This document shows positions 8,585 to 16,130 of a stretch of DNA of 64,000 bases, one piece after another. Each line of letters opens with the position of its first letter. Position 1 is the stretch's first letter. Position numbers and translations under genes: made by a program. Where the stretch lies: the IMG/VR virus record IMGVR_UViG_3300031963_013791, positions 44,664-108,663 of that record, one strand, 5' to 3'. The stretch comes from a virus. The notes under the pieces were generated by a model. The model was not told where the DNA came from and did no database searches. It saw nothing but the letters and a program-made list of their open reading frames with translations.

Positions 8585-9025
8585 TTAACCTCTCATGTCA
8601 ACACAATTATCCCTGCCCCATGAAAGTATTTTTTCGTATGCTTTTTTCATATCAGGTGTTGCCTCATCATAAACTTCTGCATTCTCGTAGCAACTACGAC
8701 TCAATCCGCAGAGTATACGATAAAGACCCTCTGCAGTCTCTTTATCAAATTTCAATTTTTCATTCCTGTCACTTGAAAGTAAATCAGAATCCGGTTGATT
8801 AGGTAAAGGAAAATTGATAATTGCATCAATTCTTTGATTTACGATTTTTATTCTTTCATGATCTGAATCTTTTTGAAATTCATTAAATCTTTGATTGAAT
8901 TTATTTATATCATCCCAACCACGCATTCCATTGACCCATTGTTCTTTCTGAAGTAATTTTCCCTCTAATTTGGATTTGAGTAAAATCAAATCTGATAAGG
9001 ACATTTTATCTAAAATTGAGTTCAT
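8585..9025 (-). CDS. Hypothetical helical protein, 146 aa
   Basis: Starts MNSILDKMSLSDLILLKSKLE and is rich in Lys, Asp and Glu, with predicted long helices. A C-terminal segment has CGLSRSCYENAEVYDEATPDM. No domain or membrane segment recognised. Its ATG overlaps the stop of the upstream gene in an ATGA, so translation is probably coupled. Confidence 0.72.
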   Translation of the reverse strand: MNSILDKMSLSDLILLKSKLEGKLLQKEQWVNGMRGWDDINKFNQRFNEFQKDSDHERIKIVNQRIDAIINFPLPNQPDSDLLSSDRNEKLKFDKETAEGLYRILCGLSRSCYENAEVYDEATPDMKKAYEKILSWGRDNCVDMRG

Positions 9026-9267
9026 ATGTTATTTTTTTTAAAATTAAAACTCTCTAATAACTCTTGTTTGAGTTGCTCGAATTCAGTTTCATCATGAGGT
9101 GAATTTAAACACTGAAATTCTAATTCATCTCTTCTGTTATCCATAAGATACAATACATGATAATCAGTTAATTGTTCAGAAATTCTATCGCCAGATTCTT
9201 TCATTTCTAATATCTGCGATTGAGATTCGGTGTGTGGAAATTTTATTATTAATATTGGCTTGCTCAT
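9022..9267 (-). CDS. Hypothetical protein, 81 aa
   Basis: Starts MSKPILIIKFPHTESQSQ, a beta-strand-like opening, then charged helices (EFEQLKQELLESF). It lies 3 bases after the HNH gene and is coupled by ATGA to the next gene. Family not recognised. Confidence 0.72.
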   Translation of the reverse strand: MSKPILIIKFPHTESQSQILEMKESGDRISEQLTDYHVLYLMDNRRDELEFQCLNSPHDETEFEQLKQELLESFNFKKNNI

Positions 9268-9270
9268 TTT

Positions 9271-9684
9271 TTATTTTATTAATTCTCTCAAAAAACCAAC
9301 TCGGTCTTTTTTGAATTCTTTATACTGAGATTCACTGAAAACATCACTCTTATCATTATTGCAGAAATAACAAGTCAATTCACAGTTTTCTCTTGAATAA
9401 ATTCCTTTAGGATTCTTCTTGTCCACTTCTAGCCAATATCCACGATTAACTCCGGCTCTAGTTTCTCCATGAATGGGAAATCTATTAGAAGTTAATAATC
9501 CCCTATGAACAATCATTTGACTTTCCTTCTCCGTCAAACCACAGTAGTGACAAAACTTGGGTTTGTTATCATACCAATCACGGAAATCCTCATAACTCAA
9601 GAATCCGGATTTCTTTTCTCTGACCTTTGACTTGTACCAATCAGATAATTGTTTATCCGTTTTTGGTTTATAGATCCATTCCAT
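9271..9684 (-). CDS. HNH-type endonuclease-like protein
   Basis: 137 aa. A zinc-binding pair CHYCG (about residue 48) and CYFCN (about 106) brackets a core with LEVDKKNPKGIYSRENCELT, the arrangement of HNH nucleases of the CxxC...NL..CxxCN type. The N-terminal 45 residues (KTDKQLSDWYKSKV) are charged and may help DNA binding. The usual central His is not obvious, so activity is uncertain. Phages use such proteins as homing nucleases or in packaging; there is no packaging context here. Confidence 0.8.
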   Translation of the reverse strand: MEWIYKPKTDKQLSDWYKSKVREKKSGFLSYEDFRDWYDNKPKFCHYCGLTEKESQMIVHRGLLTSNRFPIHGETRAGVNRGYWLEVDKKNPKGIYSRENCELTCYFCNNDKSDVFSESQYKEFKKDRVGFLRELIK

Positions 9685-9689
9685 GGTTT

Positions 9690-9983
9690 TTATTTTTTTG
9701 TTTTATCAACACCTAATTCAAGAGTTGGTCCACTGATATCAACCCACATTTTACAAACAATTAAATTTAAACCCAACATATATCCCCTTACGTGGTTATC
9801 ATCGCTAAAAATAAATTTTAAAGTGCCTTTGGCATTACCAACAGCCTTATATGTTTTTAACCACAAACCGAGTTCGTAGTTGTTTCTCATTCTGAATGAT
9901 TCATAATGCTCAAGTTTTTTCTCCCAGCGGTGCCGGAAAACAAATCTTAACTTGAACCATTTTGTTCTAAAGTTTAATATCAT
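9690..9983 (-). CDS. Hypothetical basic protein, 97 aa
   Basis: Starts MILNFRTKWFKLRFVFRHRW, strongly basic and aromatic, then a more mixed C-terminal half with GYMLGLNLIVCKMW. Could associate with membranes or nucleic acid. Gap of 5 bases to the HNH gene downstream. Not recognised. Confidence 0.7.
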   Translation of the reverse strand: MILNFRTKWFKLRFVFRHRWEKKLEHYESFRMRNNYELGLWLKTYKAVGNAKGTLKFIFSDDNHVRGYMLGLNLIVCKMWVDISGPTLELGVDKTKK

Positions 9984-9991
9984 TATTTTAT

Positions 9992-10237
9992 TTATTTTAA
10001 TTTTGCGTAAGCCTGAACTTGGTTTGTGTGAGAATCAATATATTCTTTTATAATTTCAAACTCAACATCTTTACCTTCCCAATCAACGGAATAATCACCG
10101 TAATCATTACAGGTTTTAACATCTGTTGGATGTAATGGTAAAGATAATTTTTCTTCTTTATAATTCAAAGGGGGAAAATTATAGTGAATGTAATTCACAA
10201 ACCAACCACGATCTGTTTTATTTAAAGTTCCTTTCAT
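9992..10237 (-). CDS. MKGTL-family small protein, 81 aa
   Basis: Opens MKGTLNKTDRGWFVNY, continues LPLHPTDVK, then EGKDVEFEIIKE and ends YAKLK. The same plan recurs in the genes at 13967 and 14598, so this is a third small paralogous family of the left block. I know relatives from flavobacterial phages; function unknown. Confidence 0.78.
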   Translation of the reverse strand: MKGTLNKTDRGWFVNYIHYNFPPLNYKEEKLSLPLHPTDVKTCNDYGDYSVDWEGKDVEFEIIKEYIDSHTNQVQAYAKLK

Positions 10238-10240
10238 AAA

Positions 10241-10492
10241 TTAACAAAAATTATAAGAGTATTTTTTGTAAATATACAAATTTCCCAACACTTGCATCTC
10301 GCCATGTCCTGTGTATTTATTTATTAAATATTTTTCTGCTTCTTCTTGGGTTGCAAAAGATATTCTCTCTGAAGATATTTCTTTTCTCCGTATTTCTTCC
10401 CATTTTAAAAATATTTTTTTTTCAATTATAAATTCTGTTTTGCAATTTTTACCTGCAACATCGTGAATTATTTTTTTTATTCTAAATTTCAT
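10241..10492 (-). CDS. Hypothetical protein, 83 aa
   Basis: Lys-rich with alternating strand-like and helical stretches; distinctive parts are KNCKTEFIIEKKIFL and SFATQEEAEKYLI, the latter typical of small beta-alpha phage proteins that take sequence side-chain labels such as EEAxKxL. No known domain. Confidence 0.7.
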   Translation of the reverse strand: MKFRIKKIIHDVAGKNCKTEFIIEKKIFLKWEEIRRKEISSERISFATQEEAEKYLINKYTGHGEMQVLGNLYIYKKYSYNFC

Positions 10493-10503
10493 TTGATCTT
10501 TTT

Positions 10504-10851
10504 TTAATATAAATCTTCACTGAATAAACCTATCATGGGATTTGACAAGAAATTTCTATAAACCTGCCCAGCTTTTATTGCTATTTCCATCGCTTCTAAT
10601 CTATTAACAAATCTGTTCTGTGATGTCATAAACCCCTGCTCAGTTTCTCCAACACCATCTGGTGAAAATCTAACAGTTCTTAATTCAGAAAGGGATTTGA
10701 CTATATCTATGCAATTTGCATGTCTATGACCACAAACCACAATACCCTTATCAATATTTTTCGGTGGATAAACTTGATTGGGTAAATCCTTATACCATAT
10801 TGCAGCACAGGTTATGTACTCCTCAGGCTTAAATGGTTTGTTGGGATTCAT
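10504..10851 (-). CDS. Phage-conserved hypothetical protein, 115 aa
   Basis: Contains GIVVCGHRHANCIDIV, then EQGFMTSQNRFVNRLEAMEIAIKAGQ, a combination I associate with a small phage protein family. The CGHRHxNC motif could bind a metal ion. The start overlaps the tiny gene upstream in an ATGA. Confidence 0.78.
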   Translation of the reverse strand: MNPNKPFKPEEYITCAAIWYKDLPNQVYPPKNIDKGIVVCGHRHANCIDIVKSLSELRTVRFSPDGVGETEQGFMTSQNRFVNRLEAMEIAIKAGQVYRNFLSNPMIGLFSEDLY

Positions 10852-10937
10852 TGACAGTGGTGAAATAATTTAAATATTAAATATAAAAATAATACACCTA
10901 CTACAAATCCTTTAAAAAAATCTCCGGGCCTTTTCAT
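10848..10937 (-). CDS. Tiny membrane protein, 29 aa
   Basis: MKRPGDFFKGFVVGVLFLYLIF followed by KLFHHCQ minus the overlap: one transmembrane helix with a positive N-terminus. Both ends overlap their neighbours in ATGA sequences (start with the stop of the upstream gene, stop with the start of the downstream gene). That precise double coupling argues strongly that this very short frame is translated. Confidence 0.62.
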   Translation of the reverse strand: MKRPGDFFKGFVVGVLFLYLIFKLFHHCQ

Positions 10938-11170
10938 AACTTTTCTATTTCTTGTTTGACTTGTTTCCAATATTCTCTTGTATCACAATCTTCATAAGAC
11001 CATTCATCATTACAATCAAACACATCTAATTTGATTATCTCATCCACAGCTATCAATGCACATTCTTCAGCTAGTTCTTCAATTACAAATCCATCAATGC
11101 GATACTTTCCCCTTAGTATTTCTCTTTTATATCTGCTTACTAACTCTTCAGCTTTTTCTTTTGGTGTCAT
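10934..11170 (-). CDS. MTPKEKAE-family small protein, 78 aa
   Basis: Second of the three MTPKEKAE paralogues; has the full pattern MTPKEKAEEL, ECALIAVDEI and a C-terminal EYWKQVKQEIEKL. The middle is acidic with FDCNDEWSYEDCD. First gene of a chain of three coupled by ATGA overlaps, and directly follows tRNA-like RNA B. Confidence 0.82.
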   Translation of the reverse strand: MTPKEKAEELVSRYKREILRGKYRIDGFVIEELAEECALIAVDEIIKLDVFDCNDEWSYEDCDTREYWKQVKQEIEKL

Positions 11171-11192
11171 AGTGTGTCTGATTTAATGTTTG

Positions 11193-11293
11193 TAGTCAGG
11201 ACAGGATTCGAACCTGTACGCCTTTCATCCTGAATACCGCGACAATACGCTGAAAGACCTCGGATAGTGCGTCTACCATTCCGCCACCTGACT
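11193..11293 (-). tRNA. tRNA-like RNA B (class II, atypical anticodon region)
   Basis: Acceptor AGTCAGG/CCTGACT (7 perfect pairs), the same D arm as RNA A and the identical T arm, 101 nt. After the D arm the sequence CTATCCGAGGTC does not form a standard anticodon stem. The remaining region can form CTTTCA/TGAAAG or ATCC/GGAT pairings. Anticodon not assignable. Two leftward frames that appear to run through it are artefacts of the tRNA sequence. Confidence 0.6.
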
Positions 11294-11296
11294 ATT

Positions 11297-11440
11297 TTAT
11301 TTATAATTTTTATTACACCGGGAACATTTTGCTTTAGAAGATATTCTGCCGTTTTCAGGAACAGCTCCGAATTCATCTATGTAATCTTGTAATGAAGCAA
11401 CCCATTTATGCCAGCCAAAAAAACATAATATCTTTTTCAT
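11297..11440 (-). CDS. DUF1660-like small zinc protein, 47 aa
   Basis: MKKILCFFGWHKW opening with Cys and His, and a C-terminal KCSRCNK pair: the layout of the small phage DUF1660 proteins, with two half zinc sites. A longer frame upstream overlaps the next gene entirely and has no membrane or domain logic, so I used this start. Role unknown. Confidence 0.68.
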   Translation of the reverse strand: MKKILCFFGWHKWVASLQDYIDEFGAVPENGRISSKAKCSRCNKNYK

Positions 11441-11445
11441 TTTTC

Positions 11446-11667
11446 TTATTTGGTAGAGTTGAAATAATAAAATAGTCCCCAAAGAATCGCAGCGATCAAA
11501 ACATGCCAAGTCGTTTTGTTGAGCTGTAATTGATTGCGGTTCATTATTCCAGTGATGGTGTTCGTCACTGCTATAAACGAGATATATAAAGCAAAAATTA
11601 ACAAAATGCTTGTAAATATTGGCAAGACAAAATGCATCATGTTGAATGTTGAGCAATTATTTTCCAT
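11446..11667 (-). CDS. Small two-pass membrane protein, 73 aa
   Basis: Two hydrophobic segments (about residues 10-33 with VLPIFTSILLIFALYI, and near the end HVLIAAILWGLFYYF) separated by a polar Asn/Gln loop. I chose the ATG encoding MENNCST, which overlaps the upstream gene by 11 bases, over one 8 codons earlier. Function unknown. Confidence 0.7.
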   Translation of the reverse strand: MENNCSTFNMMHFVLPIFTSILLIFALYISFIAVTNTITGIMNRNQLQLNKTTWHVLIAAILWGLFYYFNSTK

Positions 11668-11899
11668 AGATTTCGTTATAATATTCTTCATCTGTTAAAT
11701 ATGTAGTAACTCTACCCCTGCAATCTCCAAATGATACTGCTTCCATTATCTGCTCCTTCTCCATTTCTTTGGCTTTATATTTATATTCAGTAGCTCTAAT
11801 ACCATAGAGTGCTGCCGATATATTGCCTTCAGTAAAATCAATTAATAAGTCATTTGTCTTTTCAAATAGCCATTCAACTGCGGTCTGTTTTTTTTCCAT
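11657..11899 (-). CDS. MExKxTAxxW-family small protein, 80 aa
   Basis: Second copy of the family: MEKKQTAVEWLFEK at the start, KEMEKEQIMEAV in the middle and EEYYNEIYGK at the end. It differs from the other copies mainly in the central linker. Followed within 3 bases by another small gene upstream. Confidence 0.8.
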   Translation of the reverse strand: MEKKQTAVEWLFEKTNDLLIDFTEGNISAALYGIRATEYKYKAKEMEKEQIMEAVSFGDCRGRVTTYLTDEEYYNEIYGK

Positions 11900-11902
11900 A
11901 GG

Positions 11903-12148
11903 TTATTTTTTTAGTTGTTTTTGCATCCATTTAGCACCTCTGAAGTAAGCATCTATTTCTGCATCACAGCCACTACCATACATTTCTTCCATTGCTAAGA
12001 TAGATTGGTTGAATAGTTCCTCATCAGTTGGTAGTTCAATGGCGGTTACATATTCATCAATATAATTGATAATATGTTTAGCATCTATCATTGATACTTC
12101 GCATTTTTCTGCTGCAATTAAAAACATTTCTTTAGTATATAGTTTCAT
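11903..12148 (-). CDS. Hypothetical protein, 81 aa
   Basis: Begins MKLYTKEMFLIAAEKCEVS; I chose this ATG because it overlaps the upstream stop as ATGA, whereas the longer frame would overlap by 37 bases. Mostly acidic helices, ending GAKWMQKQLKK. Resembles small flavobacterial phage proteins with an LPTDEEL segment. Function unknown. Confidence 0.75.
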   Translation of the reverse strand: MKLYTKEMFLIAAEKCEVSMIDAKHIINYIDEYVTAIELPTDEELFNQSILAMEEMYGSGCDAEIDAYFRGAKWMQKQLKK

Positions 12149-12366
12149 AACTTTTCTATTTCTTCTTTTACTTTTATCCAATAGTCATGTTTAGATTCAT
12201 CAGTATTATTCCTGAATATCTCATCTACTGCTATTAAGGCACATTTTTTACCTCCTTCATATCCTATTTCACAAGTTTTATAATTTGCACCCGCATACTC
12301 TTGATATTTATAAGTCTGTATGCTCATTTTATCAAGCAACTCTTCAGCTTTTTCTTTTGGTGTCAT
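12145..12366 (-). CDS. MTPKEKAE-family small protein, 73 aa
   Basis: Third MTPKEKAE paralogue, with CALIAVDEI and a C-terminal DYWIKVKEEIEKL. Directly upstream and in frame the DNA encodes MEKKQTA, the opening of the other small family, so the frame could be read as MEKKQTAMTPKEK. This looks like a recombination scar between the two families, or an alternative start. Confidence 0.8.
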   Translation of the reverse strand: MTPKEKAEELLDKMSIQTYKYQEYAGANYKTCEIGYEGGKKCALIAVDEIFRNNTDESKHDYWIKVKEEIEKL

Positions 12367-12607
12367 AGCGGTCTGTTTCTTTTCCATACGTTTCGTTGTA
12401 GTATTGTTCAAATTCTTCTTTGTGGAACTTCAGTGAATGTTCTCCATTAACATAATTCTTTTTAATGTAGTCAAACATCTGCTCCTTCTCCATCTGCTTG
12501 GCTTGGTCAATTACTTGCATCCATTCACTTGCGGATAATGCTTTTTGTTTTTGGTCACTTTTAATTTGCTCTGTGAGCCAATTAACTGCGGTTTGTTTGG
12601 TTTCCAT
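12344..12607 (-). CDS. MExKxTAxxW-family small protein, 87 aa
   Basis: Third copy: METKQTAVNWLTEQI, KQMEKEQMFDYI and EQYYNETYGKE. Its C-terminus runs 14 residues further than the other copies because the usual stop after YYNETYGK is missing, so its end overlaps the MTPKEKAE gene by 23 bases. Confidence 0.78.
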   Translation of the reverse strand: METKQTAVNWLTEQIKSDQKQKALSASEWMQVIDQAKQMEKEQMFDYIKKNYVNGEHSLKFHKEEFEQYYNETYGKETDRYDTKRKS

Positions 12608-12645
12608 AGGTTATTTAAATGTTACGTTAATAATGTTTTTAGTCA

Positions 12646-12825
12646 CTATACTATTACCATCTTTGTAAATGGTATCACCTTTTCCAGTTCTATTGTTCTC
12701 TTTCGAAGTTCAATAATTTCGTCTTTTTCCTTTAATTCCGCTTCCTGTATTTTGACAATATTATTGAGCAAGTCGATAACTTCTTTCTGTAAGTCAAATA
12801 ACTTTTGGAATTCCTCTTGTTCCAT
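12646..12825 (-). CDS. Small coiled-coil protein, 59 aa
   Basis: Almost entirely charged helix: MEQEEFQKLFDLQKEV, then LKEKDEIIELRKR, with Leu/Ile at heptad spacing. Fits the gap between two genes without overlap. Function unknown; it could be an oligomeric regulator or scaffold. Confidence 0.58.
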   Translation of the reverse strand: MEQEEFQKLFDLQKEVIDLLNNIVKIQEAELKEKDEIIELRKRTIELEKVIPFTKMVIV

Positions 12826-12833
12826 TTAAAATC

Positions 12834-13046
12834 CTATTTTGTATGATTTTTACAATTTCCCTTATGTGTCAATACCGTTGCATTTCCCCAAGGACCATAC
12901 AAGTACTCACAACTATCTATGATCACTATCTCGACATGATTACCACCTTCTAAAATATATTTTGTTTTTTGAACCGGAACATTAGGTTCACTACACGAAA
13001 TGAAACAGATCAATAGTAGACTTATTGCAATAAATATTTTTTTCAT
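12834..13046 (-). CDS. Small lipoprotein, 70 aa
   Basis: Signal peptide MKKIFIAISLLLICFISC with a lipobox-like FISC, then a short outer domain with DSCEYLYG and THKGNC. The longer frame upstream would run through the neighbouring membrane gene; the chosen ATG overlaps that gene's stop by 4 bases. Related small Cys-containing proteins with an HKGNC ending occur in flavobacterial phages. Confidence 0.74.
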   Translation of the reverse strand: MKKIFIAISLLLICFISCSEPNVPVQKTKYILEGGNHVEIVIIDSCEYLYGPWGNATVLTHKGNCKNHTK

Positions 13047-13258
13047 ATTTCTTCTTTTTTGAATATTAATATTGCCAACGAAATAAAAATATGTAAAATC
13101 AAAGAAAAAGCTCCGGAAATAATTAAAAGCCACCAAGTTTTGTAAGGTGTACTTCCGAAGTTTGATAATAAAAAATAAAATAGCCACGCTAAAACAATAC
13201 TTCTTTTGTGTGAAAGTAAAATTTCCTTGAATAATTTGAATGTTATTTTCTTTTTCAT
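13043..13258 (-). CDS. Two-pass membrane protein, 71 aa
   Basis: Basic N-terminus (MKKKITFKLFKEILL), then two hydrophobic segments: SIVLAWLFYFLL and WWLLIISGAFSLILHIFISL. Ends with charged FKKEEI. Coupled to the lipoprotein gene by a 4-base overlap, so both may act at the envelope. Confidence 0.7.
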   Translation of the reverse strand: MKKKITFKLFKEILLSHKRSIVLAWLFYFLLSNFGSTPYKTWWLLIISGAFSLILHIFISLAILIFKKEEI

Positions 13259-13282
13259 GATTATAATAATTTATTTTTTATT

Positions 13283-13963
13283 TTATATTTCTAAAATATT
13301 TCCATGAGATGTAATACCCTTATCAAATTTTCCATCCTCCACACAAGTTCCATTGGAAAATATTGTCCTGCATCCGTACACTTGTTTTGTACCAGCATTC
13401 GTAATTACTCCACAATTATGAATGTGACCGAACAAACATAATTTAGGTTGTAATTCCAACATCTTCTTCTTCATGTTTGAACAACCACACAAATCATAAT
13501 TATTATTCCTATCAATTGTCAAATCCAAAATTCCTTTTGGTGGTCCGTGAGAAATTACAATATCAGTATCGTCCGGAATTGAATCCCAAACCTTGAACAT
13601 CTTTTCACGTTTCCTATTCCATGCCCAACCTACACCAAATTCAGGTGTGCATGGTGTGCCCCAAATGTTTATTCCCCCAATCTGTGTTGAAGAGTTTTCT
13701 AAATAGATAATTCCTTTAGCGTGTATTTGGCCCGGAGTTACCAACCTCTTTTCGATGCTGGTATCGTGATTTCCGGCAACAAATATTTTATATTTGATAT
13801 CTAAACTAGAAAACCATTCCAAAAAATTTAATACCTCCGGTTCATTCAAATAGGGACTTGATGGATTTGAAACATCACCGGAATGAATAATCATATCAAT
13901 ACCATCAGGAATTTTGAGAAACCCATGTAAAGTGTGGGTATCACTGATATGCCATATTTTCAT
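13283..13963 (-). CDS. Metallophosphoesterase (MPPED-like)
   Basis: A calcineurin-like phosphoesterase, 226 aa, hydrolysing phosphomonoesters or phosphodiesters with two metal ions. All motifs are present in order: HISDTHTLH (residues 4-12), IIHSGDVSNP, FVAGNHDTS, ISHGPP and LFGHIHNCG. The spacing and the HISDTHxxH opening fit the MPPED1/2-like branch, which acts on nucleotide-type substrates. Cytoplasmic, no signal peptide. Its substrate here is unknown; removal of a host signalling nucleotide or RNA end processing are possibilities only. Confidence 0.92.
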   Translation of the reverse strand: MKIWHISDTHTLHGFLKIPDGIDMIIHSGDVSNPSSPYLNEPEVLNFLEWFSSLDIKYKIFVAGNHDTSIEKRLVTPGQIHAKGIIYLENSSTQIGGINIWGTPCTPEFGVGWAWNRKREKMFKVWDSIPDDTDIVISHGPPKGILDLTIDRNNNYDLCGCSNMKKKMLELQPKLCLFGHIHNCGVITNAGTKQVYGCRTIFSNGTCVEDGKFDKGITSHGNILEI

Positions 13964-13966
13964 AAA

Positions 13967-14239
13967 TTAAAAGTTATGTACTTTTGCACATAATGTTTTT
14001 GTTGTTTCAGATTTATCATTATTCTCATCAGAAATCTCTACTAAGTCGAATTTGACTTTGGGGTTTGACATTATCCTGCTTTCAATGTGGTCGAACACCC
14101 TATCGTATATTTTTAGCTGTTCTAGATTATCCGGATGCAAGGGTATTTCACGGTTCACAATCTCCGTTAAACCCCAACCTCCGTAATCTTCATATTGGAC
14201 GAACCAAACATCGCCCCTTTTGATCATTTCTCCTTCCAT
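13967..14239 (-). CDS. MKGTL-like family protein, 90 aa
   Basis: Same plan as the 81-aa gene at 9992: a short basic start followed by GDVWFVQYEDYG, IPLHPDNLEQL, and a VKFDLVEI strand. A second ATG four codons in (MIKRGD) aligns better with the family's MKG start and could be the real one. Confidence 0.75.
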   Translation of the reverse strand: MEGEMIKRGDVWFVQYEDYGGWGLTEIVNREIPLHPDNLEQLKIYDRVFDHIESRIMSNPKVKFDLVEISDENNDKSETTKTLCAKVHNF

Positions 14240-14287
14240 GATAAATTTATTTTATCTACCATTGATAAGTTATCAATAACAACTACT

Positions 14288-14530
14288 TTATTTGTTTTTT
14301 TCATTATATGATTTATTATGAATTTTTTTTTCAGTCTTAATTGATTTGTAATTTAGATAATCTATTATGTCAAATATTATCCCGCCATTTGGTTCACAAT
14401 CAAAATTTTCAAAAACCATCTGGATGCCTAATGCAACTTTAGCACTATCCTCCGGACTTATTTTTTCTAATTCTGAAGATAGTTTTCCCAAACCATTATA
14501 GGTTAATTTCTTTTTCAAAAATCTGTTCAT
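14288..14530 (-). CDS. Hypothetical protein, 80 aa
   Basis: Starts MNRFLKKKLTYNGLGKL and contains SPEDSAKVALGIQMVF and a Lys/Asn-rich tail. Probably helical and soluble. AT-rich gaps of 48 and 67 bases flank it. Family not recognised. Confidence 0.68.
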   Translation of the reverse strand: MNRFLKKKLTYNGLGKLSSELEKISPEDSAKVALGIQMVFENFDCEPNGGIIFDIIDYLNYKSIKTEKKIHNKSYNEKNK

Positions 14531-14597
14531 GAATTTTTTTTTTAATTATCAACTATTCATATGGTTTTCAAAGTGTTCGATTATTTTATTTCTCCTT

Positions 14598-15173
14598 TCA
14601 TGACATATTCACTTTTTCAATTATATTATCAACTTCGTTCAGGTTAAATTCGCAATCTCTCTTATATTTTTCCAATTTATCCAATATGTAAACCTGAGTC
14701 GCCTTATCTTTTACCATATTTTCATCTGTTGTCGGATAATCGTTATGCAGCGTCCAATTGTCCTTGTGGATGTAGAACGGTTTCTGTTTCATACCACGGT
14801 TGAACAACATCATCGTTCCACCATCACGTATTGTTGAAATTTCATCTATTGAAAATAAAATATTTCCTTTAATAACGTATTCTTTGATCCATTCTTCTTT
14901 TTGGAATTCGTAAACATCCGGAAATATTAGTTTAGCATACCTAAATGGCGTAAAATTTTTTTCATCATACCCACTCGTTACCATTTCAAATTCAACTTTT
15001 TCACCTTCCTCTAAAGTTTTATATCTTATTTCACCATCTTTGATAAAATGTATTGAATTAGAATCAGGTGATAATTCCGTAAACATCCAATGCGTTCCGT
15101 GTCCAAAAGAATGCAGGTCGGACCACTTTACCATCCAGACACCTTCACTATTTCTTGTCAATGCTCCTTTCAT
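14598..15173 (-). CDS. MKGTL-family protein with C-terminal extension, 191 aa
   Basis: The first 85 residues follow the small-family plan (MKGALTRNSEGVWMVKW, LSPDSNSIHF, EGEKVEFEMV, YAKLIFP). A second domain of about 100 residues follows, containing FSIDEISTIRDGGTMM and ending with an alpha-helical tail rich in Asp and Glu. It overlaps the next gene by 26 bases. Confidence 0.75.
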   Translation of the reverse strand: MKGALTRNSEGVWMVKWSDLHSFGHGTHWMFTELSPDSNSIHFIKDGEIRYKTLEEGEKVEFEMVTSGYDEKNFTPFRYAKLIFPDVYEFQKEEWIKEYVIKGNILFSIDEISTIRDGGTMMLFNRGMKQKPFYIHKDNWTLHNDYPTTDENMVKDKATQVYILDKLEKYKRDCEFNLNEVDNIIEKVNMS

Positions 15174-15450
15174 AACTTTCTATTGTTTTGTTGTTGTAAT
15201 TAACCCCTATTTTAATATTTCCATCTTCAACTACAGTGTATATAGTAACACCCCATTGTTTGGCAAAGTCTGGATTGGTTTTTATTTTGTTGATGAATTC
15301 TTCTTTCTTTTCAAAAAATGGTGTTAAACATAATGTTAACCAACCACCCTTTGCAATCATTTCGCGTTCTTGTTTTTTTGTTTCTCTAATACAAGAATAA
15401 TAATAATTCAAATACGCTTCATCCAATAATTCTTGTTGTTCTTTATTCAT
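15148..15450 (-). CDS. MNKEQ-family protein, copy 1 (100 aa)
   Basis: Most diverged of three tandem paralogues. Shares MNKEQxELLDEAY, KEEFINKIKTNPDFAKQWG and the C-terminal YNNKTIESYE. It lacks the charged IEERELSLEER segment of the other two. Overlaps the next copy upstream by 8 bases. Function unknown. Confidence 0.8.
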   Translation of the reverse strand: MNKEQQELLDEAYLNYYYSCIRETKKQEREMIAKGGWLTLCLTPFFEKKEEFINKIKTNPDFAKQWGVTIYTVVEDGNIKIGVNYNNKTIESYERSIDKK

Positions 15451-15790
15451 AACTTTCCACTGTTTCGTTGTTGTATGTTATTTTGATTAGTTTGGTTGGG
15501 ATGTTGGAACCATCTAATATTTGATGGGTATATGGTGCAAAAGTTCGAGCAATACCATCTCTTTTCTTTTTATAATCTACTCTTTCTTCCAAACTCAACT
15601 CTCTTTCCTCAATCTTCAATCCCCATTTTTCAGAGAACCAATCAAGATTTTTAATTTTTTCAACAAACATAACTTTAGTCATTGGATTTGTATCAAAAGA
15701 ATATCTTTCTATTTCAGATTGGTTCTCAAATGATTTACAATAAAAATCATATACTTCATCAATAATCTGGTTATATTTTTCTTTATTCAT
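15443..15790 (-). CDS. MNKEQ-family protein, copy 2 (115 aa)
   Basis: MNKEKYNQIIDEVYDFY, FSEKWGLKIEERELSLEER, IPTKLIKITYNNETVESYE. Nearly identical in plan to copy 3, so the pair arose by recent tandem duplication. Such proteins are common in flavobacterial phages; role unknown. Confidence 0.83.
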   Translation of the reverse strand: MNKEKYNQIIDEVYDFYCKSFENQSEIERYSFDTNPMTKVMFVEKIKNLDWFSEKWGLKIEERELSLEERVDYKKKRDGIARTFAPYTHQILDGSNIPTKLIKITYNNETVESYE

Positions 15791-16130
15791 AAATTTCTAT
15801 TTTTTCATCTTTGTATGTTAGTGTGATTAGTTTTGTTGGGATATTCCATTCATTCGTCAAATGCCATTCCATTTCTTCAAAGCTCCAATATGGCCAATTC
15901 CAGTAGGTACGCCGTTTTTCTCGGGATAAGTCCATTCTTTCTTCCAAACTCAACTCTCGTTCTTCAATCTTTAGTCCCCATTTTTCAGAGAATTCGGAAT
16001 CGGTTTTACATTTATCGATGAATTCTTCTTTTGATAATATTAAACCACTAATTCCAAATGACCCTCTTTCAACACTTTTTTTAATGAAGTAATTATTATA
16101 AACCTCATCAATAATCTGTTCTTTATTCAT
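15783..16130 (-). CDS. MNKEQ-family protein, copy 3 (115 aa)
   Basis: MNKEQIIDEVYNNYF, KTDSEFSEKWGLKIEERE, and IPTKLITLTYKDEKIEIYE. Carries a Trp-rich insert (YWNWPYWSFEEMEW) instead of the basic insert of copy 2. Coupled by ATGA to a 39-aa gene upstream. Confidence 0.83.
   Translation of the reverse strand: MNKEQIIDEVYNNYFIKKSVERGSFGISGLILSKEEFIDKCKTDSEFSEKWGLKIEERELSLEERMDLSREKRRTYWNWPYWSFEEMEWHLTNEWNIPTKLITLTYKDEKIEIYE

Noticed and set aside
11167-11376. Leftward frame of 69 codons
   Set aside because: It runs through tRNA-like RNA B; the peptide TGSNPVLTT is the translated T arm.
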